From contig QCLO01000010.1 in the NCBI GenBank assembly GCA_003214465.1, positions 1-47,368 on the forward strand: a stretch of 47,368 nt of DNA, in the 5' to 3' direction. Position 1 is the stretch's first letter, and each line of letters starts with the position of its first letter. The notes beneath the pieces are model-generated. The model searched no databases. It was not told the origin of the DNA and saw nothing but the letters and a program-made list of their open reading frames with translations. Shown here one piece after another: positions 17,155 to 26,503 of this stretch. A program made the position numbers and the translations under genes. The DNA comes from Acidimicrobiales bacterium AG-414-N20. GTDB taxonomy: Bacteria; Actinomycetota; Acidimicrobiia; Acidimicrobiales; MedAcidi-G1.

Positions 17155-18411
17155 TTGAAATTTTTCGACAGACTTCCTTTTGGAACGACAACAGTAGGTG
17201 TGGGACTTCTGATTAACGGGGTCTCTGCCTATATCTTCATTTCTGTTGCCTCAAGAGACCTCGGAGCTGAAATGTACACACCTCTAGGCATGCTTTGGGC
17301 TTTGAGTTTTCTCCTTGGGCCAGGAATTTTTCAACCGTTAGAGCAACAAACTGCACGCAGTATCGCAAGCCGTTCCGGTAGAGAGATAGTTCCTGTCGTT
17401 AAAGCAGCAGCAATTATTGGAGGTTCGGTAACCCTTTTACTAGTTGGTTTTGCACTAATTTTTAATTCATGGCTTATTAAAAGCATCTTTAGTAATGAAA
17501 GTAGTTTACTGATAGCGATCATATTGGTAGTTGTCGGTTTAGGTTTAGCCCATTTGGTAAAAGGTGTTCTAGCCGGAGCAGGGCGCTTCAAAAATTATGC
17601 ACAATATTTGGTAGGGGAAGGCTTGGGTCGTTTAATAGCGACTGCAGCGCTGGCAATTTTTGCCTCAGGTGAAGTTTGGATGTATGGATTAGCTTTGGGG
17701 CTTTCGCCTTTCATAGGAATTTTATTTGCCCTTATTGGACAAAATGATTTGATTAGACACGGGGATCCAGTTAGAGCAAGAGAGATTTCAAGACCTTTAG
17801 GAGTGCTTTTACTGGCATCACTTGCAACCGCGATGGTTTTAAATGTAAGTCCATTAGCCGTAGAACTATTAGCTGAAACAAATCAAAAAGAAGAACCAGG
17901 AAAGTTTCTTAACGCGCTGCTAATAGCAAGGATCCCCTTGTTTTTCTTCCAAGCCATTCAGGCTGCACTTCTTCCACGGCTTTCTCACCTAGTCGCTTCC
18001 GATGAGTATGAGAAATTTAAAAATGAATTAATGAGGCTTCTCAGTTTTGTAACAATATTTGGTGTCTGTTTTATCTTGTTGATGGCAGTTTCTGGTCAGT
18101 GGTTAACACGAATTGCTTTCGGTTCTGAATACGAGATTTCGAACCGAAACATGCTTCTTTTAGCTATTTCCAGCATCGGTCTTATGTACGCATTATCAAT
18201 CACCCAAGGTTTACTGGCATTTCACCGGCAAGGGCTTTCGGCGACAGCTTGGATCTTTGGTATAGCTACTTTCCCTGTCACAATTTCTTTTGGGGAGGAT
18301 CTCTTCTTACGAGTAGAGGTCGCACTGATCTTCACTGTCTTTATTACAGTGCTACTTTTAGGCATTTTTATCACTAAAAGTTTTAAAACTCATAGGGTAA
18401 ACAAAACTTAA
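17155..18411 (+). CDS. Wzx-like polysaccharide flippase
   Basis: A 418-residue protein with about 12 hydrophobic segments spread evenly along its length, typical of the MOP superfamily (polysaccharide flippases such as Wzx). It would move lipid-linked oligosaccharide units across the membrane. The start is TTG; the first in-frame ATG lies about 40 codons in and would remove the first helix, so TTG is preferred. The early segment LGPGIFQPLEQQTAR and the loop VLAGAGRFKNYAQY resemble other actinobacterial members. It sits between ugd and the LysM-SpoIID gene on the same strand. Confidence 0.8.
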   Translation: MKFFDRLPFGTTTVGVGLLINGVSAYIFISVASRDLGAEMYTPLGMLWALSFLLGPGIFQPLEQQTARSIASRSGREIVPVVKAAAIIGGSVTLLLVGFALIFNSWLIKSIFSNESSLLIAIILVVVGLGLAHLVKGVLAGAGRFKNYAQYLVGEGLGRLIATAALAIFASGEVWMYGLALGLSPFIGILFALIGQNDLIRHGDPVRAREISRPLGVLLLASLATAMVLNVSPLAVELLAETNQKEEPGKFLNALLIARIPLFFFQAIQAALLPRLSHLVASDEYEKFKNELMRLLSFVTIFGVCFILLMAVSGQWLTRIAFGSEYEISNRNMLLLAISSIGLMYALSITQGLLAFHRQGLSATAWIFGIATFPVTISFGEDLFLRVEVALIFTVFITVLLLGIFITKSFKTHRVNKT

Positions 18412-18485
18412 ATATTAAAAGCCTCCACTAGTGCGACTGTTCTTGCTTCTACAATCCGAAGTGCGGACAGCAAGGCAACCTGAGC

Positions 18486-21026
18486 ATGATTTCAGAAGAT
18501 CTAGAAAATTTTGAAAAACCGAATGGCGTTATATCAAAACGACGCCATAGATTCAGAGCTCTGCTTGCAGTTGTGGCACTATTCGCTGCATCCATCGTCT
18601 CAATCCCACCCGCGAATGCCGATATAAGAGTGACAGTTGAAGCAGGTGACAGTTTGTCGTTAATAGCACTCGAGTACGGTGTGTCAACTCAGTCAATAAT
18701 GAATGCGAATGGAATAAATAATCCCGATCTTCTATTCATGGGACAAGAACTAATAATCCCAGGTGTAAGTCAAACGGTAAGCACAGCGTCTGTAATAGTT
18801 ACAGTTGAATGGGGTGACAGCCTTTCAGAAATAGCTGAAGATTACGGTGTTTCAGTTTCTTCATTGATGGAAGCCAACGGCATTACGAATGCAAATTCAA
18901 TTTTTGAAGGTCAAGAGCTAAAAGTGCCAGGCGTGTCAGCACCCTTACAGCCTGCAGGACCAGTTATTGTCACTGTGGTATCGGGAGACACTCTTTCTGA
19001 AATAGCTTCAAAATACGGTGTCGGACTTTCCGTGCTAATGAACGAAAATGGAATAACAAAACCAGATGCAATATACATAGGTCAAAAAATACGTATACCA
19101 GGAACTGGTGCTCCACCTGCAACGACACTTCCACCAATAAGAATAAATGTTCAGTTCGGAGACACTCTCTCGGAAATTGCCGATACCTACGGTGTTAAAG
19201 TTTCATCAATAGTTTCTGCAAATGGTTTATCTAATGAAAATTACCTTTCAGTAGGCCAAGAGTTGATTATTCCTGGCGTGTATGGAACGGCGGGTTCACC
19301 TCAATATTCAACTGACTACGGCCCAGTGGTAGTAAACGGGAGAGGTTGGGGGCATGGAAGAGGTATGGGCCAGTATGGATCTCTTGGATACGCCATTGAT
19401 GAAGGATGGGGGAGAGATCAAATACTTAACCATTATTACGGTGGGACCACAGCTGGAACAGTGCCTAATGATGAAATAGGTGTCAGATTACTTAGTCACG
19501 ATGGTAAACCAACAACGGTTTATGTCGAAAGCGCTCTTTTAGCAATTGCAGGAGAGGCTGGTAATTGGACCCAATTAAGTGGTAAAGCAGTGCAGGTAAC
19601 TCTTGAAGGAAACTCTGACCGTTACCGAGTAGCCACGGGACAATCATGCTCCGGGCCTTTTACTAACACAGGAATTTATGTTTCAAGTCCCATAGTAAGA
19701 ATAAGAGCGGCACACATGGCACCTCCAGGGGCTACAACTACGACAACGACTACGACAACAACTACGACTACGACCACCACAACTTTGCCGGGCGAGACTC
19801 CTGCAACTACCACAAGTACAACAACAATGCCGTCAACGACAACAACACCACCAACTACGACGACTCCTCAACCAGGTTCAGTATTTCAGGTACTCGACAC
19901 AACTGAAGCAGACCTTGATTGGACTCTTCAGGTTTGCGAAGGCTCAAACAAAGCCACGTGGTACCGGGGAGAAATCAGAGCAGCTCGGGCTGAAGGAAAC
20001 CAAAGAACTGTTAATTGGTTGCCAATCGAACAATATTTGCGTTCAGTGGTTCCACGTGAAATGCCACCCGAATGGGGTGACATGGGAGGTGGAGCTGGAA
20101 TTGCTGCACTAGAGGTCCAATCGGTAGCAGCTCGTTCTTACGCACTAGCCGAAAAACGTTATGCATACGCGAAAACATGTGACACTATCCGATGTCAGGT
20201 CTATGAAGGAAGAAGAAGCCGTTCTGGAAATAGATCATGGTCAAACGAGGACTCCAGATCAGACACTGCCATAAGAAACACAGCAGGAATGGTTAGATAC
20301 CAAGATGGAAAAATAGCTAGAACTGAATTCTCTGCATCAACCGGCGGCCACACGATAACTGCAGATTTCCCAGGTGTTCCCGACGCAGGGGATGATGTAT
20401 CAATTAATCCTGTACATAAATGGACGAAAGAAATAACCGTAAACGATGTAATTTCACGTTTTGGTTTAACACCACTTTATGAAATAGAAGTCATTTCACG
20501 TGATGGATTCGGTGACGACGGCGGAAGAGCGGAAGAGATAGAATTTAGAGCGCGCGACGGGCAACGTTTCGTAATTACCGGTAATCGTTTCAGAAGAGAG
20601 TTCGGACTTAAATCAAACTGGTATGGAGTCAACTATGGCCCACCCGAAGCAGCGACCCAATTTCCAGAAGAACGACTGGATGAATATAGGGTTACCACTG
20701 GCTACACAGAAGAAGAATGGCAGTCACTACTCGACTCAGCAGACCACTTGCAAATGACACCAAACGAATTCCAGTTCTCAGCGGTATGGGCAGTGGCCTT
20801 CTTATTAAATCTTTCATCTAACGAAAACGGCTCCAAGCCACTAACGGAACCTCCCTTGATTGAAGGTGTGCATAATGTTGAAACCGCCTATAAGGCTGCG
20901 ACAGAAGACCAGAGAGCTCTTGAAAAGATCGCAGAAACATTTTCTATAAACGGCGGTCAAGCCCAAAAAGCAGCCGTAACCATACTTGTTTTCCTTGTCC
21001 AAATAGCAAAAGCTTCAGGTCGTTAA
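18486..21026 (+). CDS. Exported LysM(x4)-SpoIID/LytB domain protein
   Basis: An 846-residue exported protein. A long basic N-region and hydrophobic segment (about 19-45) end in a likely cleavage site, ANA. Four LysM peptidoglycan-binding repeats follow (about 48-92, 102-149, 160-206, 219-264), each with GDxLSxIA and GQxLxIPG. From about 282 comes a SpoIID/LytB-type region starting with GRGWGHGRGMGQYG, then a 17-Thr run plus a Thr/Pro linker (417-462), then YLRSVVPREMPPEWG, VQSVAARSYAL and STGGHT. The motif order with GWGHG first is that of actinobacterial members. SpoIID proteins are peptidoglycan lytic transglycosylases or amidase enhancers; here it is probably a wall-remodelling enzyme, as nothing suggests sporulation. 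The C-terminal ~110 residues are unassigned. Confidence 0.9.
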   Translation: MISEDLENFEKPNGVISKRRHRFRALLAVVALFAASIVSIPPANADIRVTVEAGDSLSLIALEYGVSTQSIMNANGINNPDLLFMGQELIIPGVSQTVSTASVIVTVEWGDSLSEIAEDYGVSVSSLMEANGITNANSIFEGQELKVPGVSAPLQPAGPVIVTVVSGDTLSEIASKYGVGLSVLMNENGITKPDAIYIGQKIRIPGTGAPPATTLPPIRINVQFGDTLSEIADTYGVKVSSIVSANGLSNENYLSVGQELIIPGVYGTAGSPQYSTDYGPVVVNGRGWGHGRGMGQYGSLGYAIDEGWGRDQILNHYYGGTTAGTVPNDEIGVRLLSHDGKPTTVYVESALLAIAGEAGNWTQLSGKAVQVTLEGNSDRYRVATGQSCSGPFTNTGIYVSSPIVRIRAAHMAPPGATTTTTTTTTTTTTTTTTLPGETPATTTSTTTMPSTTTTPPTTTTPQPGSVFQVLDTTEADLDWTLQVCEGSNKATWYRGEIRAARAEGNQRTVNWLPIEQYLRSVVPREMPPEWGDMGGGAGIAALEVQSVAARSYALAEKRYAYAKTCDTIRCQVYEGRRSRSGNRSWSNEDSRSDTAIRNTAGMVRYQDGKIARTEFSASTGGHTITADFPGVPDAGDDVSINPVHKWTKEITVNDVISRFGLTPLYEIEVISRDGFGDDGGRAEEIEFRARDGQRFVITGNRFRREFGLKSNWYGVNYGPPEAATQFPEERLDEYRVTTGYTEEEWQSLLDSADHLQMTPNEFQFSAVWAVAFLLNLSSNENGSKPLTEPPLIEGVHNVETAYKAATEDQRALEKIAETFSINGGQAQKAAVTILVFLVQIAKASGR
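19734..19872 (+). repeat. ACN-repeat tract coding a Thr-rich linker
   Basis: Seventeen consecutive Thr codons at 19734-19784, then further Thr/Ser/Pro codons to about 19872, inside the LysM-SpoIID gene. The codons vary (ACA, ACT, ACG, ACC), so the tract is maintained at the protein level, although slippage could still change its length. It probably forms a flexible, possibly glycosylated, wall-spanning linker. Confidence 0.8.
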
Positions 21027-21071
21027 ATTCCCGTAGTCACTTAATGTCCTTAAGGAAGGTACCCTCCGGTG

Positions 21072-22145
21072 ATGAAAGGTCTTATTTTGGCAGGGGGAAG
21101 CGGACGAAGATTACGGCCAATAACCCATAAAACAGCCAAACAATTGCTGCCAATAGCAAATAAACCAATACTCCACTACGTAATTGAAGATTTAGTAGGT
21201 GTTGGAATCACAGAATTGGGAATAGTCGTAGGTGACACAGCACAAGAGATTGAAAAATCTGTTGGAAACGGTTCTCTATGGGACGCAAACATAACCTACA
21301 TAAAACAAGAAAAGCCACTGGGGTTAGCTCATGCTGTCTTAATCTCTGAACCTTTTTTAGGACAAGAAAAGTTCGTAATGTATCTTGGCGACAACATGTT
21401 TGAAGATTCTCTTCATGACGTAGTTGACGGTTTCGAAAAGTCTTCAACAAATGCGCGACTACTTTTAGCAAAAGTTCACAACCCGCAATCTTTTGGAGTG
21501 GCTGAAGTTGATGAACAAGGGGCTATTAAAGGTCTTGTCGAAAAACCTGAAAATCCTAAATCAGACTTAGCGCTTGTAGGGGTTTACCTTTTTGATTCGA
21601 CAATTCATCGAGCAGTAAAAGCCATCGAACCTTCCAATAGGGGAGAATTGGAAATCACTGACGCAATCCAATGGATGATCGATGAGAATCAAAACGTAGA
21701 ACACAGAACATTAAAAGGCTGGTGGATAGATGCGGGAAAGAAGGATCCCTTATTGCTATGTAATGAACTGATACTAGAGAAAATCGAATCACTTTTTCTA
21801 AGCCAAATAGGCGAGACAGTAACACTAAAAGGGGAGATAGTCGTAGGGGAAAACGTTGAAATAATAGATTCGAATATTCAAGGGCCGATAGTAATTGGAT
21901 CCGGAGTAAGAATAGAAAGAAGTGATATCGGGCCTTATGTTTCAATAGGGGATGAATGCAAAATAGAGGACTCATCTGTGGAACGGTCAGTAATCATGGA
22001 AAAGAGTTATCTAAGCGGAGTGACACAATTGACTAAATCAGTTTTAGGAAGAGAAGTTGAAATCGATGGAAAAGAATCAGAAGTTCAAGAACCAACTTCG
22101 TTGATGCTTGGTGATGGAACAAAAGTGAACCTTAAAAATGGTTGA
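21072..22145 (+). CDS. rmlA: Glucose-1-phosphate thymidylyltransferase (long form)
   Basis: Makes dTDP-glucose from dTTP and glucose-1-phosphate, the first step to dTDP-rhamnose. The N-terminal nucleotidyltransferase has LAGGSGRRLRP and the YLGDNMFE metal site. At 357 residues it is the long type, with a C-terminal left-handed beta-helix-like region of hexapeptide-style repeats (about 245-340), like StrD-type enzymes. The ATG at 21072 matches the usual MKGLIL start; a GTG directly before it (21069) is slightly better spaced from AAGGAAGG (21052-21059) and is an alternative. It overlaps rmlC by 8 nt. Confidence 0.92.
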   Translation: MKGLILAGGSGRRLRPITHKTAKQLLPIANKPILHYVIEDLVGVGITELGIVVGDTAQEIEKSVGNGSLWDANITYIKQEKPLGLAHAVLISEPFLGQEKFVMYLGDNMFEDSLHDVVDGFEKSSTNARLLLAKVHNPQSFGVAEVDEQGAIKGLVEKPENPKSDLALVGVYLFDSTIHRAVKAIEPSNRGELEITDAIQWMIDENQNVEHRTLKGWWIDAGKKDPLLLCNELILEKIESLFLSQIGETVTLKGEIVVGENVEIIDSNIQGPIVIGSGVRIERSDIGPYVSIGDECKIEDSSVERSVIMEKSYLSGVTQLTKSVLGREVEIDGKESEVQEPTSLMLGDGTKVNLKNG

Positions 22146-22698
22146 AATTAAAAAATCAGAAGTTATAAATGGCGTAATTGTTGCCGAACCTCAAATATTT
22201 GAGGACGACCGTGGATTTTTTATAGAGACATGGAGACAAGAGTGGCTACCTGAAACTCGGCCAATGATCCAATCAAATAGAGCAGATCGATCAAAAGGAA
22301 CTTTAGTGGGATTCCACTACCACATGAATCAGTCAGATTACTGGTACGTATCACATGGGCAAGCTCAAGTGGTACTCCATGACCTCAGACAGGGTTCACC
22401 CACACAAGGAGCAACGCAAAATTTTAAACTGGGAACAAGTAACAACTCAGAACAAAAAGGTGTCTATATTCCACCAGGTGTAGCTCACGGATTTGCTGCT
22501 ATAACAGACATAACGATCACGTATTTAGTTGACAGTTATTACGATCCTAAAGATGAATTAGGCGTAGCTTGGAACGATCCCCAAATCAGAGCAGATTGGG
22601 AAATCGATAACCCAATACTTTCAGAAAGAGACCAATCGAATCCTCTTTTGGAAGGCATAGAGGAACATTTGCAACCCAAATTTCAGGCAGATTCCTAA
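22138..22698 (+). CDS. rmlC: dTDP-4-dehydrorhamnose 3,5-epimerase
   Basis: Cupin-fold enzyme for the third step of dTDP-L-rhamnose synthesis. Its 186 residues include FEDDRGFFIETWR near the N-terminus, the GFHYH motif carrying the catalytic histidine, WYVSHGQAQVVLHDLR, and IPPGVAHGFAAI. The Arg of the usual LRGxHY motif reads Val here (LVGFHYH), a small divergence. It overlaps rmlA by 8 nt and rmlB by 1 nt (TAATG). Confidence 0.9.
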   Translation: MVEIKKSEVINGVIVAEPQIFEDDRGFFIETWRQEWLPETRPMIQSNRADRSKGTLVGFHYHMNQSDYWYVSHGQAQVVLHDLRQGSPTQGATQNFKLGTSNNSEQKGVYIPPGVAHGFAAITDITITYLVDSYYDPKDELGVAWNDPQIRADWEIDNPILSERDQSNPLLEGIEEHLQPKFQADS

Positions 22699-23669
22699 TG
22701 CGTCTATTAATAACAGGAGGTGCAGGATTTATAGGGTCGGCTTATGCAAAAAAATTGATAGCACAAGGTGATGAAGTAATCGTCTATGACGCACTTACAT
22801 ATGCAGGCAATTTAGACAATCTTAAAGAAGTTGAAGAAAACGATTCTTATAAGTTCATTTATGGAAATGTGTGTGACCTAAAGAAACTTGATGAAGCTAT
22901 CAAAGATTGTGACGGCGTAGTTCATTTCGCAGCAGAAAGTCATGTGGATCGATCTATTTCTGACCCCAGTCCGTTCATTGAAACGAACTGCACTGGGACC
23001 GCAAATCTTTGTGAACTTGTACTTAAAAATGAAATCGAAAAATATGTTCACATATCCACTGACGAGGTTTACGGGTCGATTGGAAGCAAAATCGGTGAGG
23101 GTTCTTTCACCGAAGAAGACTCTCTGAATCCCTCCTCTCCTTATTCTGCAACAAAGGCAGCTGCAGATTTGATTGCCTTGTCGTATCATCAAACGTATGG
23201 GCTGCCAGTAAGCATTATTAGACCTTCTAATAATTATGGTCCGAACCAATTCCCAGAAAAAATAATTCCTCTTTTTATAACAAATCTTCTCGAAGGTAAA
23301 ACAGTTCCCCTATACGGAGATGGCCTCAACATAAGGGACTGGTGCAATGTCGAAGATACTTGCGAAGCAATAGACACAGTTTTAAGAAAAGGAGAAAAAG
23401 GCTGCGTATACAACGCAGGAGCAGGTAACGAGAAAACAAATTTAGAACTCGCTGAAAGACTCATTGAGTTGTGTGAAGCTGACAGTTCGTTGATTCAGAA
23501 AACACCCGATAGAGCAGGTCATGATAGGCGTTACTCAATAAATTCAGATTTAATTCATCAGCTCGGATGGCAACCAGAATGTGATTTCGAAAAAGGACTT
23601 GAGAAGACTGTTGATTGGTACAAACAAAACAGGCAGTGGTGGGAGCCGTTGAGAAACGAGCCGCGATGA
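22698..23669 (+). CDS. rmlB: dTDP-glucose 4,6-dehydratase
   Basis: Second step of dTDP-rhamnose synthesis, an extended short-chain dehydrogenase. It has 323 residues with GGAGFIGSAY (NAD binding), the active-site STDEVYG, the catalytic YSATKAAAD (Tyr-x3-Lys) and RPSNNYGPNQFPEK. The start codon overlaps the rmlC stop as TAATG; the stop overlaps the rmlD start as ATGA. This is the tightly coupled order A-C-B-D. Confidence 0.95.
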   Translation: MRLLITGGAGFIGSAYAKKLIAQGDEVIVYDALTYAGNLDNLKEVEENDSYKFIYGNVCDLKKLDEAIKDCDGVVHFAAESHVDRSISDPSPFIETNCTGTANLCELVLKNEIEKYVHISTDEVYGSIGSKIGEGSFTEEDSLNPSSPYSATKAAADLIALSYHQTYGLPVSIIRPSNNYGPNQFPEKIIPLFITNLLEGKTVPLYGDGLNIRDWCNVEDTCEAIDTVLRKGEKGCVYNAGAGNEKTNLELAERLIELCEADSSLIQKTPDRAGHDRRYSINSDLIHQLGWQPECDFEKGLEKTVDWYKQNRQWWEPLRNEPR

Positions 23670-24496
23670 CGGTTTTCATCTGTGGTTCCACGGGTCGCCT
23701 AGGAAGATCTGTAGCTAAAGTCTTCGAACAAGAAGGAAAAGTTGTTGCGCCCACCAGACAAGAGCTCGACTTAAGATCGAAAGACGACATACAGGAAGCG
23801 ATTGAGGTTAACCAACCTTCAATATTGATCAATTGTGCAGCTTGGACTGATGTTGACGGGTGTGAAAAAAACCCGGAATTAGCAAAAGAGATAAATGCAA
23901 CTTTGCCCCAACAATTAAGTGAGCTGAGCAAAAAAGTCGGAGCCCACTTAGTTCATATTTCAACCGATTTTGTTTTTGATGGAAAAACTGAAATTCCTTA
24001 TAACGAGAAGCAGCTTCCCAACCCATTAAGTGTTTACGGGCAAACAAAACTCGATGGTGAAATTGGTGCAGGGCCAAATGCAACTATTATTAGAACTTCA
24101 TGGCTTCAAGCTCAAGATGATTCAAACATGCTGAAATGGATACTTGAAAGTTTCAAGAAAACCGGACCGATCGAAGTCCCAAATGACCGTCGTGCAAATC
24201 CAACTTTCGTTTCCGACCTATTACCGGTGATCAAACATTTTGCAGAGTCGCGCTACGAGGGTGTGGTGCATGCAACAAATCAAGGAACTACGAACTGGTG
24301 CGAGTTCGCAAAGTTTATTGCCGAAAAATCTCACAATGATCCAACCCGTATAATCCCATCGGAAGTAGAAAAACTAAACCGTGTTGCAGAAAGGCCGGCC
24401 TTTTCAGCTTTAGACAACTCTGTGATCCGCGAAGAAAAAATTGATCCAATCCGACATCACCAAGATGCTGTATTGGACTTAATGAGGCAAACATAA
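23666..24496 (+). CDS. rmlD: dTDP-4-dehydrorhamnose reductase
   Basis: Last step to dTDP-L-rhamnose, NAD(P)H dependent, 276 residues. The chosen ATG at 23666 overlaps the rmlB stop as ATGA and places the nucleotide-binding FICGSTGRLGRS at the N-terminus; an upstream start at 23615 would add 17 residues with no homology. STDFVFDGK and the catalytic YGQTKLDGE are present. With rmlA, rmlC and rmlB the full pathway is in this window, so rhamnose is very likely part of the surface polymer. Confidence 0.93.
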   Translation: MTVFICGSTGRLGRSVAKVFEQEGKVVAPTRQELDLRSKDDIQEAIEVNQPSILINCAAWTDVDGCEKNPELAKEINATLPQQLSELSKKVGAHLVHISTDFVFDGKTEIPYNEKQLPNPLSVYGQTKLDGEIGAGPNATIIRTSWLQAQDDSNMLKWILESFKKTGPIEVPNDRRANPTFVSDLLPVIKHFAESRYEGVVHATNQGTTNWCEFAKFIAEKSHNDPTRIIPSEVEKLNRVAERPAFSALDNSVIREEKIDPIRHHQDAVLDLMRQT

Positions 24497-24501
24497 ACAA
24501 A

Positions 24502-26493
24502 GTGAACACTGACCTAAACCTCAAAGCAATAAGAACCTGTGACCATCTAATAGATGTATTCATAGGTCTTATAGCTTCATGGACACTTACATTTCATGTT
24601 TCGAAACTCTTCAACTTGGAAAGAGATACAGCTTTGATAATTGGAATCATCGTGTTCACAGCAGTTATCTATTCTCTTTTTAACAATTCAGAAAAATACA
24701 AAACCGCAAATGACCCGCCATCATTCACAAGTACGCAAAACAAGTCTCATACAGTAATTTTTCTTTCACTAATAGCGGTATCAGCCCTATTAGCTTGGGT
24801 TGATCTAGACGGATTACTCTGGCCGTTAGCATGGATCCTTTTGATAGGAGTCCTTTTTTTCTCATTTAAAAACTCCTGGGAAAGTGACAGGACAACAACT
24901 TCACAGCGGACTCGAGAACTTTCACGATTAGGGACGATTCTTGTCATCGCACTCGCATTATTAACAGCATTTCTGTCTTTGATAATGGTCCGCCCGGACC
25001 AAGATGACGTTTTTCTCGTAAATCACTCCACTTGGGTGTCAGAACATGCAGAAGAACTACCACAACGAGACACAATTTTTAGCGATAACAGCCTCCCTAC
25101 AGAAAGGCCAGCTGGGCTTCAAACCTCGATCGAATCCTTAATAGGGGCAGTGTCCGCTCATATTCCTGCTACAGCCGCGGCTTTAACATATTTTGCTTGG
25201 GGGCCGCTTATTGCCGCTCTGGGGGTTCTTGCGACATGGCGACTACTGCGGGGGTTAGGAGCAAGATCGCCAGCGTTGGCGACCTGGGCGGGGACCGCTT
25301 TTTTGATTGTTGATGGTGAGATGCACGCATCATTCGGAAATTTTTTTGCAGGAAGATCCTGGCAAGGTAAAGCGGTTCTTTTACTTTTAGTTATGCCGAT
25401 GCTCTGGCATCATGGTGCCAACTGGGGAAGAACAGGTTCGAAGAGATCCCTGTACGTAGTGACACTCGCAGGGATAGCAGGAATCGGATTAAGTTCATCA
25501 GCGGCATTTCTGGTGCCAGCGGTCGTATTGGCAGCAGTGGCCGTGACTTCAATCGAGCAACAAAAACCACAGAGACTAATCCACTCTTTAATTGCCATCA
25601 CTCCAGCGGTTATAGCTGGCTTCTATGCGATTCTCTCAGAGCCTCAAAAACTTCAAGCCGCTAAAGGTTTTATAGCAAGTATCAGTCCCAAAGAACTTCT
25701 GGACAGTGGCAATGAACCTATAGAAATTTTACGAATGGTATTTGACAGAGGTGCGACAACATTCATAATCATGATTTGCATACTCACATCTTGGATCACT
25801 ATAAAAAACAGATCATCCAGACTGGTATTACTCGCAGGACCGATAGTTGTATTTCTGGGTTTCTTCACCCCAGGAATACTTGACGTTATGAATGAAATCG
25901 GTGATGCAGATGCAGTTGCATGGAGAACTCTCTGGGTCTTGCCACTACCGGCAATGGTCGGACTCGTTTTAATCGCACCTCGAGCGGGGATTAGAGGCGC
26001 CCCTGTAATCGCTTCGATAACCTTAGTGGCAACTTTTTTGGCATTAGGAACTCCCATCACAAGCTCTGATAACAGAAAAACAGAAATAGTTTGGCCACCT
26101 GCCTATGATCTTCCTCAACCAGAACAACAAAGCGCTTCAAGTCTTATAGAGATAGTCGACCCGGGAGGCATAGTAGCAGGGCCAGAAAATGTAGATTTTT
26201 CAGTTTCTGTATTGACTACAAAGGTTCGTTCAGTCAACCCGCGTTCTGCTTATTTGACTGGAAGACACGCAGGGGAAGAGTTCCGATCAGACGAAAGATT
26301 AATTCTTTCCCGAGGATTGGAAACTGGCAGGTCAGAATACGGAACTGAAAGTTTCGAAAACGCCTTGAGAGTTCTTAGTCCGGACGCGGTATGCCTTAAA
26401 GACACAATTGAACAAGAAGTAGCTGAAGTGCTAAAAAAAGTTGGTTATAAAGAAATTGGAAATGATGGCTTCTGCCGAATGTGGGTGGAGTGA
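24502..26493 (+). CDS. Large polytopic membrane protein, GT-C-like
   Basis: A 663-residue protein starting at GTG, 5 nt after rmlD. About 12 hydrophobic helices are followed by a soluble C-terminal segment (about 520-663). A conserved-looking acidic motif, DQDDVF (residues 166-171), lies just outside an early helix, where GT-C glycosyltransferases carry their catalytic Asp. Later loops have GRSWQGKA and a region rich in Ser/Ala helices. This fits a lipid-phosphosugar-dependent glycosyltransferase or polymerase, possibly of the DUF6077 group, but the family call is tentative. It is the last plus-strand gene before the minus-strand export genes and ends 10 bp from the convergent methyltransferase gene. 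Confidence 0.75.
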   Translation: MNTDLNLKAIRTCDHLIDVFIGLIASWTLTFHVSKLFNLERDTALIIGIIVFTAVIYSLFNNSEKYKTANDPPSFTSTQNKSHTVIFLSLIAVSALLAWVDLDGLLWPLAWILLIGVLFFSFKNSWESDRTTTSQRTRELSRLGTILVIALALLTAFLSLIMVRPDQDDVFLVNHSTWVSEHAEELPQRDTIFSDNSLPTERPAGLQTSIESLIGAVSAHIPATAAALTYFAWGPLIAALGVLATWRLLRGLGARSPALATWAGTAFLIVDGEMHASFGNFFAGRSWQGKAVLLLLVMPMLWHHGANWGRTGSKRSLYVVTLAGIAGIGLSSSAAFLVPAVVLAAVAVTSIEQQKPQRLIHSLIAITPAVIAGFYAILSEPQKLQAAKGFIASISPKELLDSGNEPIEILRMVFDRGATTFIIMICILTSWITIKNRSSRLVLLAGPIVVFLGFFTPGILDVMNEIGDADAVAWRTLWVLPLPAMVGLVLIAPRAGIRGAPVIASITLVATFLALGTPITSSDNRKTEIVWPPAYDLPQPEQQSASSLIEIVDPGGIVAGPENVDFSVSVLTTKVRSVNPRSAYLTGRHAGEEFRSDERLILSRGLETGRSEYGTESFENALRVLSPDAVCLKDTIEQEVAEVLKKVGYKEIGNDGFCRMWVE

Positions 26494-26503
26494 CGGCTGA
26501 TCG

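Noticed and set aside
19734-19872. Repeat tract as a CRISPR or intergenic satellite
   Set aside because: Units are codon-sized, lie wholly in frame and code for a Thr linker; there are no spacers.
21050-21068. Palindromes CCTTAAGG and GGTACC before rmlA as an operator
   Set aside because: They are short, low-information, and overlap the ribosome-binding site; nothing similar was seen at other promoters in the window.
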